A DNA stretch of 64,000 nucleotides from Raphanus sativus (taxonomy: Eukaryota; Streptophyta; Magnoliopsida; Brassicales; Brassicaceae), in assembly GCF_000801105.2 (NCBI RefSeq), contig NC_079512.1, positions 26,305,848 through 26,369,847 of the forward strand, given 5' to 3'. Each line of letters starts with the position of its first letter. The stretch's first letter is position 1. The notes beneath the pieces are model-generated. The model was not told the DNA's origin. It worked only from the letters and a program-made list of their open reading frames with translations, and did not search any database. Below, piece after piece: positions 50,745 to 63,700 of the stretch. The position numbers and the translations under genes were made by a program.

Positions 50745-53008
50745 TTAAGCTTTGCGTCTGGTGAGAGTATACATTTTGCAGGCATGAGGCTCTACTGGGG
50801 CAGAGAGTTGTTTTCTAACACCTGAGTGTGTTGAATGCTTCATTCGTCAAAGTTTTCATGATTAGGTTTCAGGTGTGAGTAAATAGTAATTCATAATGAG
50901 ATTCCATGGTTTGTATATTCATAATTTACCGTCCACAAGTCATGAGCATTAACAATAGCTGATGAATGGAGGCCGATGTCTTCCCATCGAGCTGTGATGT
51001 TTGCAGGTAATAATCCCCTGTTCCATAGGATGACTGCTACTCGTTTCTTGCTTAGTGGACCTGCCCATACCTGCATTGCACCATATAAGTTATGTTTATG
51101 TGTTCATATTGTTCGTATTTATTATGTGCATAAGTATAATACCTCAAGATCACCATCTTTCTTGACTTTTTTTCCCTGAATTCCAAGTTTGTCTGAACAT
51201 AAACATCCAACGCTCTTACCACTTTTGGATTCTAAATGAGAGATTCTAAAGTCTCTAAGAACTTGGTTTTGATAATTAGTTACCTTGATTAACAGCAATC
51301 ACCTCTTTGTTGCTAAGCAACTCAAAGGTGACTTTATCCATCGATCTAAGATCGCACCCAATCAGCAGAGGAGCCTGCAAGTTGCAACAGAGAACACAAG
51401 CCAAAAACATTCATACTATGTTTAGGGGTTTCAGGTAAACAAACATTCAATCATCATATACTTTTGCCAATGCCCATATGCTGAAATGTGATCGGTACTC
51501 TTCTCTAGTCATGCCTCCATTTCCCACTTCGAGCATGTCTGGATCTGTTTCAGTTTTACCGCTATTACACTCACAAGTCACAACTGTTGGTTAAAAAAAA
51601 GAAGAAACTATTTACCGTTCCATGATCCTGGTCTTGCGTAAGATGCCCATCGATCATTCTGATCTGCTATCGTTGTCATGCTAATAATTAAGCGCACACA
51701 CAAAAATAGGATTCATCTCCAAGTTCTTGTTTCATTAAGGTTGCAAAAAAAAAGGTCCATTAAAGAAGAGAAACCTCTTCCAATTGTCTTTGATATCTCC
51801 TGTTGTTCTCCAACTGTTACCAATATCTCCCGCCCAAGTTGCTGGATCCTCTTGTCCCCTGCACTTGCAACTCAGTTTCATCATCACACACAGAAGTTGT
51901 CTGAAGAAAAATCCTTTTAACTTATATTTTGCTTCTTACCATTCACACAAAGAGAAGAATATAGATCTTCCTGAATTCATTAGAGCTTTGCTCATCTTTG
52001 GGTATCTTTCTTTTGGACTTGTCCCTGTGTTAAAGCAGTTATCATACTTCAAGTAATCAATCCCCTGTGACACCATAACAACAAGACCTTCAAGGTTTGG
52101 GACTTGAGCTCAGATTATAGGATATATATACATACCCATAAGGCAAATGTTTTGGCATCTTGTTCTTCATGCCCTAGTGAACCTGGCATGGTTTGGCTGC
52201 AGGTAAAAGTCCTAGAAATCCAAAAAAAATAAGATAAACAGAAAAATATCAACTATGCAACATTCTCTTGTATATATATACCCAGCATCAGAGTAGATCC
52301 CAAGCTTAAGGCCTTTGCTATGAACATAATCTGATAACGCTTTCACTCCTGAAGGGAACGTTGATACTTTGGCAGCCAAGTTTCCCTGTCAAATACATCA
52401 AGAAACACATATCAGTTTTGTTATTAAAAAACAAACAGAAACATTCTTCTTTTTGTGTGTTCTTTAACCTGAGCATCTCTCTTAAGTTCACCCCAACAAT
52501 CATCTATAAACACAGAGACAAAAAAGTAGACAATAAGGAAACAGAGAGACGAGGAAAAAAAAACAGAGTAAGAAACACTAAAAAATGGTCTTCTTAGTTT
52601 TACCTATGTTGATATACTTGTAACCTCTTGCTGAGAGACCACTTGAAACCATTGCATCAGCTGCAGAGAAATTATTTTAAATAACCTACCAATCTTGTAT
52701 CAGATTTATCGTTAAATAATAGAAAGAGTAGTCACCGGTTTGTTTAATGAGAGTTTCATTGATGTTACACTGGAAATGATTCCAGCTATTCCATCTGAAG
52801 ATAAGAAAGTAAAATCATAAGAGGTAAGTAACTTGCGAGTCAAGAAAATGAAAAACAAATGAAGAGGATCAAACCCCATTTGAGGAGAGAGCGCAAGTCC
52901 ATTGTTCATCAGCACTCGACTCTGAAACCCATCAACGAGCTGAGTCAGAGTCAGAGTCAGACTCAGAGTGAGAGTAATGATCCGTAAGAAGAGACCAAGA
53001 AGAACCAT
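50745..53008 (-). CDS. AGAL2: Alpha-galactosidase (GH27), AGAL2-like
   Basis: Secreted glycoside hydrolase family 27 enzyme removing terminal alpha-1,6-galactose (raffinose-type sugars, cell-wall galactose); At5g08370. Fourteen minus-strand exons: 52875-53008, 52736-52794, 52604-52660, 52469-52503, 52282-52385, 52136-52211, 51940-52064, 51775-51858, 51616-51680, 51462-51544, 51284-51374, 51143-51192, 50930-51070, 50745-50837. They total 1197 nt, 398 residues, frame intact. A signal peptide ([20 protein letters not shown]) is followed by [17 protein letters not shown]. The nucleophile Asp is in DYLKYDNC and the acid/base Asp in [13 protein letters not shown]. The C-terminal beta domain begins near [13 protein letters not shown]. 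It is one of a tandem pair with AGAL1, same strand. Confidence 0.93.
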
Positions 53009-54056
53009 TGATGCTTGATCAAAGTTTCTTTGCTTGTTTCCTTCAATGGTTATAATAACAAGACAGACTTTGAGAAAGAAAGAGATCTCTCTCTAAATAT
53101 TATATGTATACAGGACACACACAGACACTGTGACTGTCCTAGTTGCCTGCATAGCAATTAGCAAGTGGGTCGTTTACGTTTACCACTTTTAATTTTAGCT
53201 TTTTATTATTCGTTAATCATCGGCTACGGAGTACATATTTTGTCAGCGGCAAATCCACTTTAGGTTGTGACCTGATTAATGCCATTTAGATCCAAAACAC
53301 AGAAACATAATCCTTCACGCGTTTCAATAAAAATGGTTAGTTTTTTCCAATGTCATGATCGCATTGGACTCTAGTAGACACAATCGAATAATTTTGTACC
53401 AAATACATTATTATATTTAATATAGTTACATATTATGCAATCACACATGCTGATATAATATACCTATATTACAAATTTGTCAAAGTTGAACCACTAGGAA
53501 TTGATGTGTGATGTTGCACTTGTGAGGCCAAACTTTGGTTCCACATGTCATTGTCAGTGACCATTGTTTTAGTGGTATATTAAAAAGTGGGTGTGCTTTC
53601 TCAGTATGATATTTGATACTATTATCATGCTTTGCAAAACGATAAATATATATTTATGTAACAGAATGTGACATATATACAAATTCTTTACATATTTTTT
53701 TAGACTTCAACTACTGTAAATACATCTCACAACCTGTTCATATTTAGGTTAAAAGTTGCCGAACCAAATAGATAGTAATCTTGGTACTCTTTTGATCTAT
53801 ATATATATTGAAATCACTAAACATGATTTAGTTTAATAAGAGCACATCTATATATCAACATATATAAAGCCACTGAGGGTCCAGAATCCTTCAAGTGGAC
53901 CAACACACTTAATTTGACTTGTGTCTTACGCCAAAAAAAAAGCAAAGAGTTCATCACTATACAGATACATATTTCGTTTCAAAATTTAAGAATAACGTGG
54001 TAACACTTTATTGATACGAACAGTTATTGTTTTTAACAGAACAATTGGATATTACA
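53009..54056. other. Spacer between AGAL2 and AGAL1
   Basis: Promoter of AGAL2 (minus strand) and 3' region of AGAL1. Nothing else recognised. Confidence 0.45.
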
Positions 54057-56211
54057 TCATGCAACAGGTTTGAGAATATACAACTTGCAAGCATGAGAAT
54101 CAACTGTTGCCGTCAACTTCCCTACAAACTTTTGCTTCAATGTCTTGTGCTGTTCTCATATCACAACAAAAACGTATTCATCAGAAAACAAAAACACTTG
54201 ATTTTTTTTTTTATTAAATGGTGTTTGGTTTATGTATGTGTATTACCTCCCATAGATCTCTGGCTTCAACAATGCTATTTGCAGGGATTTCAATATCATC
54301 CCAAAAAGCAGCAATGTCAGATCGTTTTGGTCCACGGTTCAACAGTAGCAAAGCTACTCTGTAACCTGACAATGGTCCTGCCCAAACTTGGATATCACCT
54401 TCCATTCTAGCTTTCTTGGCCTGAACACCATGTGGATCTACAATAAACATTTTATTTGTCTGTCATATATATACTCAAATATCATAACGATGGCTGAAAC
54501 AGTAATTTAAGTATACCTTGATTAATAGCAATGACCTCCTTGTTTGCCACAATCTCCATAGTCTCTTTGTTCATGTTTCTTATGTCACAGCCAAGTAGAA
54601 GAGGAGCCTTTGAGATCGCCCATATGCTGAAATGGACTATGTACTCGTCTTTAGTCATCCCTCCATTACCCACTTCAAGCATATCCGGATCTACAACCAA
54701 CAACACTCTATCATAACCCATCCACAAAATTTGCAAAAACGCATAAGCTGATATCATTACACTACCGTTCCAGCCACCAGGCCTTGCATGCTCAGCATAG
54801 ATTTCGTTCATGTCTGCAATTGATATCATACTGTACAAGGACAAAAAAAAACATCAGGAGTTTTCAGCGGTTTTATTCATGAAACATCTCACCATCTGTT
54901 ATTTTTTTTTCTTTTATTCTTCTCTACCTAGACCAGTTATCACTGATGTCATTAGTAGTTCTCCAACTGTTGCCTATTGGAGCTCCCCATAGAGCTGGAT
55001 GCATGTCCCCCCTGAGAAGAAAACCAATTCAAAAGTCTTTAAATCTTCCACGGATACATGGAATCATCAACACAATGAAAGGGGACATGATTTGATACCA
55101 TTCGCACAAGGAGTGAAAGATGGGGCGGCCAGATTTCATCAGAGCGCGTGTCATAACTGGATACCTGACCGTTGGTCTCGAGCCATCGTGGTTGCAGTTG
55201 TCATACTTCAAGTAATCTATTCCCTGAAGTTCAAACCAAGGCATTGTTACTACTTACTGTCTCATATTTTTTCACTTCACGAAGAAAATGTCAGAAAACA
55301 CACAAAAGTACCCATTCTGCAAATGTCTTGGCATCTTTCTCCTCATAGCCTAGAGAGCCAGGCATGGTTTTGCTGCATGTCAAATACCTGTAAAACCAAA
55401 AAAAATAATGATGAGGCCAATGCGTATGATAGCGAAGTAAAAGCGAGAATAGTGGTACCCTGCATCAGAGTAAATCCCGAGCTTAAGACCCTTGCTGTGT
55501 ACATAATCCGCAAGCGCTTTAATACCAGAAGGGAACGTTGACTTCTTGGGCACCAGTTTCCCCTGGAACCACAGAGTTGAAGAAAGATAAAAAAAAATCT
55601 AGCGAATTTCAGTAACAAGAGAGGACAAATTACCTTTTTGTCACGAGCAAGTTCAGCCCAGCAATCATCTGAGGAACAAAGCAAACATTAATCGAACAAC
55701 GTGAGAGTTATTATACAATGAATGTATATAGAGAGTCATTACCGATGTTAACATAGTTGTAACCGAGCTTAGAGAGGCCAGTGGTAACCAAAGCATCAGC
55801 TGTTACAGAAATATGATTAACGATTTGGTTAGAAGACAGAGAATACTACATATAAAAAATAAAAATTGAAAAAGCTAACCAGTTTCTTTGATGACTTTTT
55901 CGTTAATGTTACAGTTGAAATGGTTCCAGCTGTTCCACCTGCAAATCATTATAACCGAACTTCATTCAGACATCATCAAGAGAACACAAAAGAGACATGT
56001 CTCACAGAGAGCGCGAGAGAGGCACATACCCCATGGGAGGAGTGACGCCGAGGCCATTAGCTAGCAAATGTCTTCTTAAGATCTCCGAGTCGTCACGGGC
56101 TCGTTGGACTGTTCTAGAAGAGTCAACCATCGTCATCAACATTGACGACATCATAACCACCATCATAAGTAGCGTCATCTTCACCATCTCACTTCTCTCT
56201 CTTCTTCTCAT
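54057..56211 (-). CDS. AGAL1: Alpha-galactosidase (GH27), AGAL1-like
   Basis: Tandem paralogue of AGAL2, corresponding to At5g08380. Twelve minus-strand exons: 56030-56211, 55880-55938, 55743-55799, 55634-55668, 55459-55562, 55312-55387, 55099-55223, 54928-55011, 54766-54830, 54517-54690, 54247-54437, 54057-54149. They total 1245 nt, 414 residues. A second ATG at 56187 (MVKMTLL) matches the Arabidopsis start better and gives 406 residues; it begins a hydrophobic signal peptide. Motifs: [20 protein letters not shown], nucleophile Asp in DYLKYDNCN, acid/base Asp in [13 protein letters not shown], end LYILKPVA. Exons 10 and 11 (174 and 191 nt) each equal two AGAL2 exons (83+91, 50+141), so two introns differ between the copies. 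Confidence 0.93.
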
Positions 56212-57657
56212 CTTTGCAAAATCTATCTAGTGGACAAGGACATAGTGAGAAGACTGTCCACAAACATGGTTTTATAGTAGAAGCTCAAGAGTGTTCTACA
56301 ACTTCTGATTATTCCCTTTTTGCCCCTCGAACTCTATATAGTATATCTAGACAAGACTTGATTGATTTACACCAGTTTTTAAATTACTTTTCCAAATAAA
56401 TCTAACGTCCACGAAAACACCAAAGGGTCTTTATTACTTCTTATCTTATTAGGAAATTTTTGATAAGAAATTTCAAAAGTTCAAAAGGTTGACCCAAAAA
56501 AAAAGAAGAAATTTCAAAAGTTATGTTAGAAAATCCATTTATTACCAAAATAATAAAAATTTCATGAAGCTCAGGCTTCTTTTTCTTGGACTTGTAGCTG
56601 ATGAGAACACTGACTTTTAGTGGAAGCAAAGTCGAAATTTGACACACATGTTTCTGTTTTCTTCTAATAATACTCGTCTTTTTGTTGTTTGTTGTTTGTT
56701 GTTTGTTGTTTGTTGTTTATATGTATATTCAAATGCTTCTCAGCGACAGCTGATTGGAAACTATACCGACCACCAGTTTAAAATTGATTAATACTTTCAA
56801 ACTATTACATAATGTTTTTCGTTGGTATATCTAAATCGCATTTTCTATTCTCCCTGTAAAGTTTTAATATCATTAAAGGGTTTTCAGTCTGATTGATTCA
56901 TCAGTCTGTGAGGGAAAAAAGCCAAGTAATTAGTTTGTCTTCATGTTTTGAGTTCCATTCTACATTATCTTCTTTGTTGTTATTATTTACGTAAGCCAAG
57001 TCATGGCCAAATAAGAGAATCAAATATCCTAAGACAATATAATTTTTCTCTTGGAGATTTGGAGTTAATAAATTAGATTATCTCTAGACTATATATTAGT
57101 ATCCCATTGTGTATGATTACTTAGTTTCAAATTCGATAGGAGTGTGTATATATGAGTTCTCAATGAACAAACAATCAGACTATTTTGGTAATCAGTTTGA
57201 TTATAGTAAAAAGATTTACGACTGGTGAAACATTTATTAGAAAAATGTATTATACTAGTAGACTAGGTTTTGTGGTAGTCAGGATTTGTACCAATACCAT
57301 CAATGTATCACTATTCCAGTTCAAGGGCGTGATTATGCTGTGCATATGCCTTCAAGATATTTCACAGATACTTTGAACATCATCTCTACCTTTTATGTAT
57401 TTTCACATTTTTGCTTAGTTTGGTAAAGAGAACATATTACAATTCCCCAAAAAACCGAAACCTGATTCACAAGAAAACGCCTCACAAAAAGAAGAGAATC
57501 CACTGTAGCTTCATGAATGAACTCTCCGACCCACCTTCCTTCACATTTCTCTCTTTCTCTCTTTACTATAAAACAGCTCTCTCATTTCTCTACCATGTCG
57601 TATTCGTTCAAGCAAGCATCACAAACATCCAACAGAGAAAAGAAGAAGAAGAAGAAA
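56212..57657. other. Intergenic (divergent promoters)
   Basis: Lies between the divergently transcribed AGAL1 and DUF3339 genes. It has a GTTT/TTTG-type microsatellite at about 56681-56718. No gene is seen. Confidence 0.45.
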
Positions 57658-57867
57658 ATGTCGGATTGGGGACCGGTGCTAGTGACGGTGATACTCTTCG
57701 TGATGCTCACGCCAGGACTTCTGTTTCAGTTGCCTGGACGACAAAGATACGTTGAGTTTGGTAATTTTCAGACAAGTGCTGTCTCCGTTATCGTGCATTC
57801 CCTTCTCTACTTCTCCCTTGTCTGCGTCTTCCTCCTCGCTCTCAAAATTCACATCTACATCGCCTAA
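57658..57867 (+). CDS. DUF3339 small membrane protein
   Basis: A 69-residue protein of the plant DUF3339 family (position of At5g08391). MSDWGPVLVTVILFVMLTPG starts the first membrane segment (about 7-24). A conserved loop LLFQLPGRQRYVEFGNFQTS is followed by a second segment IVHSLLYFSLVCVFLLALKI (about 45-64). Members end shortly after. The start at 57658 was chosen because MSDWGPV is the family start; the frame is open upstream to 57517 but has no homology there. The biochemical role is unknown. Confidence 0.9.
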   Translation: MSDWGPVLVTVILFVMLTPGLLFQLPGRQRYVEFGNFQTSAVSVIVHSLLYFSLVCVFLLALKIHIYIA

Positions 57868-58559
57868 TTAATTGTTGTAACCCCTTTATTATATGTTTTG
57901 TTTTCAAAATTTTTACCGAAAAGTTGTAACCCACCCTTTAATTTATTGTGTGTTTCCATTTGAATTTTCCATGTTTTCTTTACAAATTTTTTAAAACCTT
58001 AATCGTTTTCATGGTCCAGTACTAGTCCCTTATATTGGACCCTTTTTCATTATATGTGTTTATCTTTTCTCTTCCTCTTGTGAACGCAAAAGATTCCTAT
58101 TAGTCTATGTCACTAGCTACCTTTTAATATGTGATCTTAATCCCACAAGATGGAAAGTAAATGCACACAAAAGCAACATGAAAACATGCCTCTATCATAG
58201 ATCACCCTCTCTATACAGACTATACTCGTGGTGCAGATTTGTGAAAAAACTGAAACTAAACCTGATGAGTCCAAGACAAGAACGCTGAGAAAGTGAAAGA
58301 AAGAAAGCAGTAGGCGAACCAATCTAACTAGTAGCTATTAGACCTCCTTTTCAAAAAAAGAAAATTGACCTAAACTGCTGACGTATTCACTTTTCATATT
58401 GAGTCCGATTGTTCGAACAACAATTTGTAAATGTACCGGAGGGCAGTGAGATTGCGGCGGAAAGCATGTACGTAGACCGGAGGGCAGATAAAATAAAATG
58501 TATCTGCCAACATACCGATAAAGTTTTCATATGCAGTTATAAGTTAATTAGCCTTTAGT
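57868..58559. other. Intergenic
   Basis: Probable 3' untranslated region, then non-coding DNA. ACCGGAGGGCAG occurs twice (about 58435 and 58475), a small local duplication. Confidence 0.4.
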
Positions 58560-58870
58560 CAAGCAGTCTTGGAGCTTTTCAAGTAAGGATTCCTTCTCCT
58601 CTATCTCTTCTCGAGAGTTCTGAGAAATACAAAAAAAAAAAGAGCACAGTGCTTAAGGAATGTGATACAATACAATGGAGTGGAAAAATGACAATAATGA
58701 AGTGGCTTCAATCAATAAAATAAAACTAACCATTATTTCAAGACGAAGTTCATCAACACTTGAGAGAGGTGAAGCTTTTGGTTTCAGCAGCAGCGATTGA
58801 GTTTTTTTTTTCGGATTGTGCAATTCAAGTTCCTTCCTTGACAAATCTTTCTCAAGTTGGGTGCATAACG
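58560..58870 (-). pseudogene. Duplicated 3' fragment of an unknown coiled-coil gene (copy 1)
   Basis: The minus strand reads QLEKDLSRKELELHN, then KPKASPLSSVDELRLEIM with an intron-like border. The same sequence recurs at 60800-61075. The right edge lies about 120 bp from the Helitron at 58990. I do not recognise the protein; the preserved part is a charged, probably coiled-coil stretch. Confidence 0.55.
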
Positions 58871-58989
58871 TAGAGAAGAATATTTCACAAATTTAGCCGT
58901 CTCCTTTTTTTTTCTTTTAGGTCGGTTTGGTTCAAAAATTATGATTCAGTAAACAAACCGGAATTTTCGATTTAGGTTCAGGTAAAACA

Positions 58990-60354
58990 TCTATCTTATT
59001 AAAACAGAAACATTACAACTTCCTCTAGGTGGATTTTTAAGTTGGACATCACATTATTATTTATAACTTAACATTTCATTTAAATCTTTCCTTAAATAAC
59101 TAAATATCAACCAACTATATGGCATCTTACACTCGATGTATAATAATTTTACTCTATTGACACTATACATTATATTATACATCTATTCGTAAAAAAAAAA
59201 CCATTCTCTCTATTATTATACATTGAGTGGGAATACAATTTTAAAATCTATTCGTAAACAACTATTATTTTTATACATTATATTATACTTCTAGACATTA
59301 TGTTATACATCTATCCGTAAACAACTATAATTTTTTTGCATACATTATACATTATATTATAATACTGGACATTATATTATACATTTATTCGTAAACAACT
59401 ATGATTTTTTTCTATATTATATTATACTTCTGTACATTATATTATACATCTATTCATAAACAACTATAATTTTTTGCATTATATTATACATCTTCTTTAG
59501 TCGACTGCGAGTCATTAACAAGTCTTTAACCAGTTATTGATTAATTTTAAATTTTAAATTGCTGGATACAGATATCAGAATATATATTTCTTGATACTCA
59601 AATAATATAAGTATAACATTGAACATTCTATAATTTAAAGGGACGGATTTACCTTAGATATGCAATAACTAGAATATATTTCCTTATATATAGCAAAGAA
59701 AAGGAAAATAAAATATAACATCTTTAATTTTTTCTTGGACAATTGCTGTTACGGCTTATTAATTACATATCAAAACATAGATATTTACAATAAAAATTAC
59801 TTTATGGGCCATAATATTTATATTGTGAATAAGTATAAAACAGAAACATTGTAAGCATTTAAATTTATAAAAAACACATTAGTCATTTTCGTATTGAACT
59901 TTTTGCATATAAATTCAAAATACTATTTTATTAATAAAAAAATTTGAAACTATTTTTTTGGATTAGTACAATTTCATTTAAATTATTTAACCAAATATAA
60001 AACATTTATAGATCAGCACGGTTAATCTTTGTTAGTTTTTTCTCATAAATATTTTTGTTTATCTATTGTATAAATTATAACTATTTTATTAATATCATAA
60101 TAAAGACTTCAGTTATGTTAGTCTAAATTGTATTGGTTAATATTAGATTATTGTTTTCACCCTACATCTATACTACGAAACTGAGAAACTCACAATTATA
60201 TTAAACTACACAATATAGAATTGGACAAACTCAAAATTATTTAAAACTACAATATAAAATTAGACAAACTCCAAATTATATTAACTACTATAGAATATAT
60301 GTTATATGTTAAAACAAAAATGGAATCCGCGCAGTCGCGCGGATCATGATCTAG
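58990..60354 (+). mobile_element. Helitron D (1365 bp)
   Basis: 5' end TCTATCTTATTAAAACAGAA at 58990, preceded by A. 3' hairpin ATCCGCGC-AGTC-GCGCGGAT, then CATGATCTAG ending at 60354, followed by T. It shares its 5' tip with Helitron A. No coding. An internal array of TATTATACATCT(A)TTCGTAAACAAC units lies at about 59150-59490. Confidence 0.85.
59150..59490. repeat. Imperfect tandem repeats inside Helitron D
   Basis: Four to five degenerate units of roughly 70 bp built on CATTATATTATACATCTATT and CGTAAACAACTATAAT. They are internal to the Helitron, as is common for these elements. Confidence 0.75.
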
Positions 60355-60486
60355 TCGGGTTTTAAGTGTAGATCAAATCGGCCCGAGTTAATAAATCTGG
60401 GTTCAGTCGGTTCGAATAAAATGACATAACTAGTCGAATAAAAAACTTATTTAATGGAAAAATAAATTGATGTCAGAAGTAGGCTT

Positions 60487-60556
60487 GGAACCCACGCCAT
60501 CTCTCCAAGGTCAGAATTTGAGGCTGGCGCCTTAGACCCACTCAACCATCCCACAA
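60487..60556 (-). pseudogene. Degenerate tRNA-Leu(CAA)
   Basis: The minus strand carries D-arm GGTTGAGTGGGTCTAAGGCG, CAGCCTCAAATTCTG around a CAA anticodon, a long variable arm, and GCGTGGGTTCCAAGCC as the T-arm, all typical of class II tRNA-Leu. The anticodon stem is mispaired at two positions, the T-loop has an extra C, and the acceptor stem does not pair well. It is likely a dead copy. Confidence 0.65.
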
Positions 60557-60799
60557 CACAATTCATTTTCTTCTTAACTATCAACACCCTTACTATAGTA
60601 ATGAATACAGTTTCACTGAACTAAAACCGAATAGTTTGCTTTGCTCTGTATAAAGATATCTCACTCTCAGGACTAAGCTGAATAGTCTGGATCCAAAGCA
60701 GCTATCTCTCACTCTCAAGTCAAGACACATTATATATGGAGGAGGGCTTTTATCTATTACTTTCCTCAAATTTCAACCAGTAGAACAACATTTTGGAAG

Positions 60800-62350
60800 A
60801 AAATAAGGATTCCTTCTCCTCTATCTCTTCTCTTCTCGAGAGTTATGAGAAATTTTAAGAGCATTGTGAGCTTAAGGAATGACGCTATGGGGGGTGGTGG
60901 ATAGTGGTTTCCATCAATAAAACTAACCATTATTTCTAGACGAAGTTCATTAACACTTGAGGGAGGTGAAGCTTTTGGTTTCAGCAGCAACGATTGAGTT
61001 TTCTAGATTGTGCAATTCAAGTTCTTTTCTTGAAAAATCTTTCTCAAGTTGGGTGCATTGTCTCTGTAACGTATACAAGCTCAAGGTTCACCAGTCTCTT
61101 GCACCCTTGAGCCAAGGTCCTCAGACCGATATCCAAAACCAAAGAGTTATAAAAACCTTCAACACCTCCCGACCAATCTCAATATCCGCAGATTCTGAGA
61201 GCACTTTTGCAATTCGATTTCTTGCCGTGTTCCACGCTTCAGCTACACTCACTAGCATTATGAAATTATCTAACTTATATAAATGTTAACACACTAAAGA
61301 ATCATTTACCAGTATCAAGCACAATTCTCATTGTATTCAACACTCAAACAAACAACAAAAAGAGTACTATATAAAGTTTGATACCAACTGTTTCATTTTA
61401 CAAGAAGTAAAATATTATTGTGGATCAAGAGTTTTTTATCCCCTTTTCATGAGACGAGATGGCATCCTCTTTAGCCTATTTCTACTTCACAGAATAAGAA
61501 GATGAAAAAGCAAAGAGAATTAGAGCACATAGAAATAAATTAAAAGTTAAACACTATAAAGCATATCACTTACAAAGTATTCTTCTTCTTCAGCACTTAG
61601 CTTGCGGATGGTGCTCTCAAACTTGATCCAATTATCATATGCGATCTTGTCTTTTTTGTTCCATGTGGCAGCATCAGATGCAAGGCGCACAAACAAATTC
61701 TTGGAGCCACCGCTTGGAGTTGGATCGTCTTGATCACTAGAGGGCTTTAGGTGACTTTTACCTTCATTATCATATAACAAATATCATCAAAACACATATA
61801 GCAAGACAATTGACAAGACTTTATACTAAATTGACAAGGTTTACCTAATCTCAGGGACGACTTGTACTGAGATGCTAGGGGAATACTCAGTTTCAAACCC
61901 TTCTTCTTCTCACTAAACACTAAACCAGAGAAACAAAGCATAGTCATATGAACTTCATACCAAAACTCTGTTTCCAACCTCATTATACAGTTTTTTTGTA
62001 GTAGATTCATTCAATCTATAAAAAACCAGATGATAGAACTGTTTTTGTTCCTGATGAACACAAATCACTCAGTCTATAAAGCTAATCTAAAACATAAACA
62101 AGATCTAAGCAGCAAATACTCTTAATAATCCATCATCCTTTATATTTTAGCTCTAAGAACTTGTTTACAAACTCAGTTCATGTCCAACACAAAACAAGGC
62201 GGGAAAGCATTATAATCTCGTTCAAATTCATACACAAAAATCAAGAGATAGCTCACTCTACAAACACAAAAAGATCAAAATATAGCTTTTAAAAAACGAT
62301 GGAAAGAAGAATCAAAACCTGATGGTGAAGGTTTCTTGTTTCCTCCTCCA
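60800..62350 (-). pseudogene. Unrecognised, probably decayed multi-exon gene (copy 2)
   Basis: Minus-strand pieces in order: ATSGGGNKKPSPS ending at a donor near 62320; KKGLKLSIPLASQYKSSLRL (about 61850-61920) with GT donor; GKSHLKPSSDQDDPTPSGG, KNLFVRLASDAATWNKKDKI and YDNWIKFESTIRKLSAEEEE (61575-61765) with donor GTAAGT; VAEAWNTARNRIAKVLSE and SADIEIGREVLK (about 61150-61255); a stop; then QLEKDFSRKELELHN (about 61020-61065). The last piece is duplicated at 58560-58870. Splice-like borders suggest a real gene, but stops at about 61110-61140 and at 60950 indicate decay at the 3' end. I do not recognise the family; a remnant of a neighbouring chromosome-5 or inserted gene is possible. Confidence 0.45.
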
Positions 62351-63049
62351 CTCGTGGCTGATCAATTACAAACATATCTCCTGCTCAATTAGTGCATTGT
62401 TTTAGAAAAATATTTCGATCAACTTTTTTTTTTGTGCACTTTTTTGTGCACTCAAATTTTTGATTTAAGAAACAAAAATCTACAAAATTATGTTATAATG
62501 GGTACCAAAACACCACCAATGGGTTTGCTAATCATTTGTTATTTAGTTTAATTCTAGAGTAGAAATCAAAAGATATTATGTTGAATTTATAAATACATTA
62601 TTGCAGATTTAAGAAATTATATTCAAATGAATCATGAATCAGTTTGAAAAGAATCATGAATCAGTTTGAAATGAAACAACAAAATTAAAATCTGATAAAA
62701 TGGGTTATTAGTTGGTGTATTTTAATGGATTTGAAGATCTAACTAAATACAATGCTATTGGTTCTATAATTTTAAAATTCATATATAAATCATGTATTTT
62801 TGGTTTCATGATTTATAAATTCTAATTCAATCATATGAATTTACTAATAGATTTGATTTCATAATGTATTTAAATGGATTTGTGTGGATTTATTTGTTAA
62901 AAATACAAAAATTCATATATAAGGGCAAACCTCCGGATTTGCAAATACTAATTAAGATTCATATGTTAGATTTGAAAATATGTATGGTTTATTCAGATTT
63001 GTAAATACTATATAGATTTCTAAATCAATCTATTAGAATCGATCTCTAA

Positions 63050-63700
63050 ACCAATAAATTTTGGTCCGCTAAAATCTCACTGTATTAAATCAAAAAGTTT
63101 TATTCGGTTCAATTCCAAAAGTTTATACCAAGCTTAACCAAATTTGAAAGCCAAAATGTCGTTGAATTGAATCATAAAAATTGATTTGATTCTAAACTTT
63201 GGTATTTAGAAAATCATAACTGAATTCGATACGAACCAAAATATTTCGGGTGTCCAAGTATATTAGAACTAGATTTGTATACTTAAATATATTAATTATT
63301 TTTAAATTTAATATCTAAAGACATATACAAAATATATAAGATGTTTTTTAAGTTGTTCATAATAGTTGAAAATATATACAAATAAAATACATGTTTTAAA
63401 TAGATAAACAATATCAAAAATATTTAAAATATCTATTGATTTCTATCCAAATATTTAAGTTAAACCAATTTTTATGTAAAAATTAAGTATTTTAGTATAT
63501 ATTATTAAAATTTATATGTTATATATTATTCTTATTTTTAGATTTTTAGAAACTCAAAGTGTATATGAATTTTAATTGTTTAAAAAAAATTAAATAGGTT
63601 ATCGAAACCCAAATTGAACCTGTCAAAATCCAAACCGCAAAAATCTAAATTGAACATAACTAAATCAAACCAAATGATATTCGAATGGCCACCTTTAATC
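63050..63700. mobile_element. Old relative of the 42476 hAT element
   Basis: Aligned by eye with 42600-43150: AACCAAA(A/G)TATTT(C/T)GG, TTATATACTTAAATATAT versus TTGTATACTTAAATATAT, ATCTATTGATT, GGTTATC(C/G)AAACCC and a final CGAATGG. The termini and target duplication are worn away, so it is much older. Confidence 0.6.
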
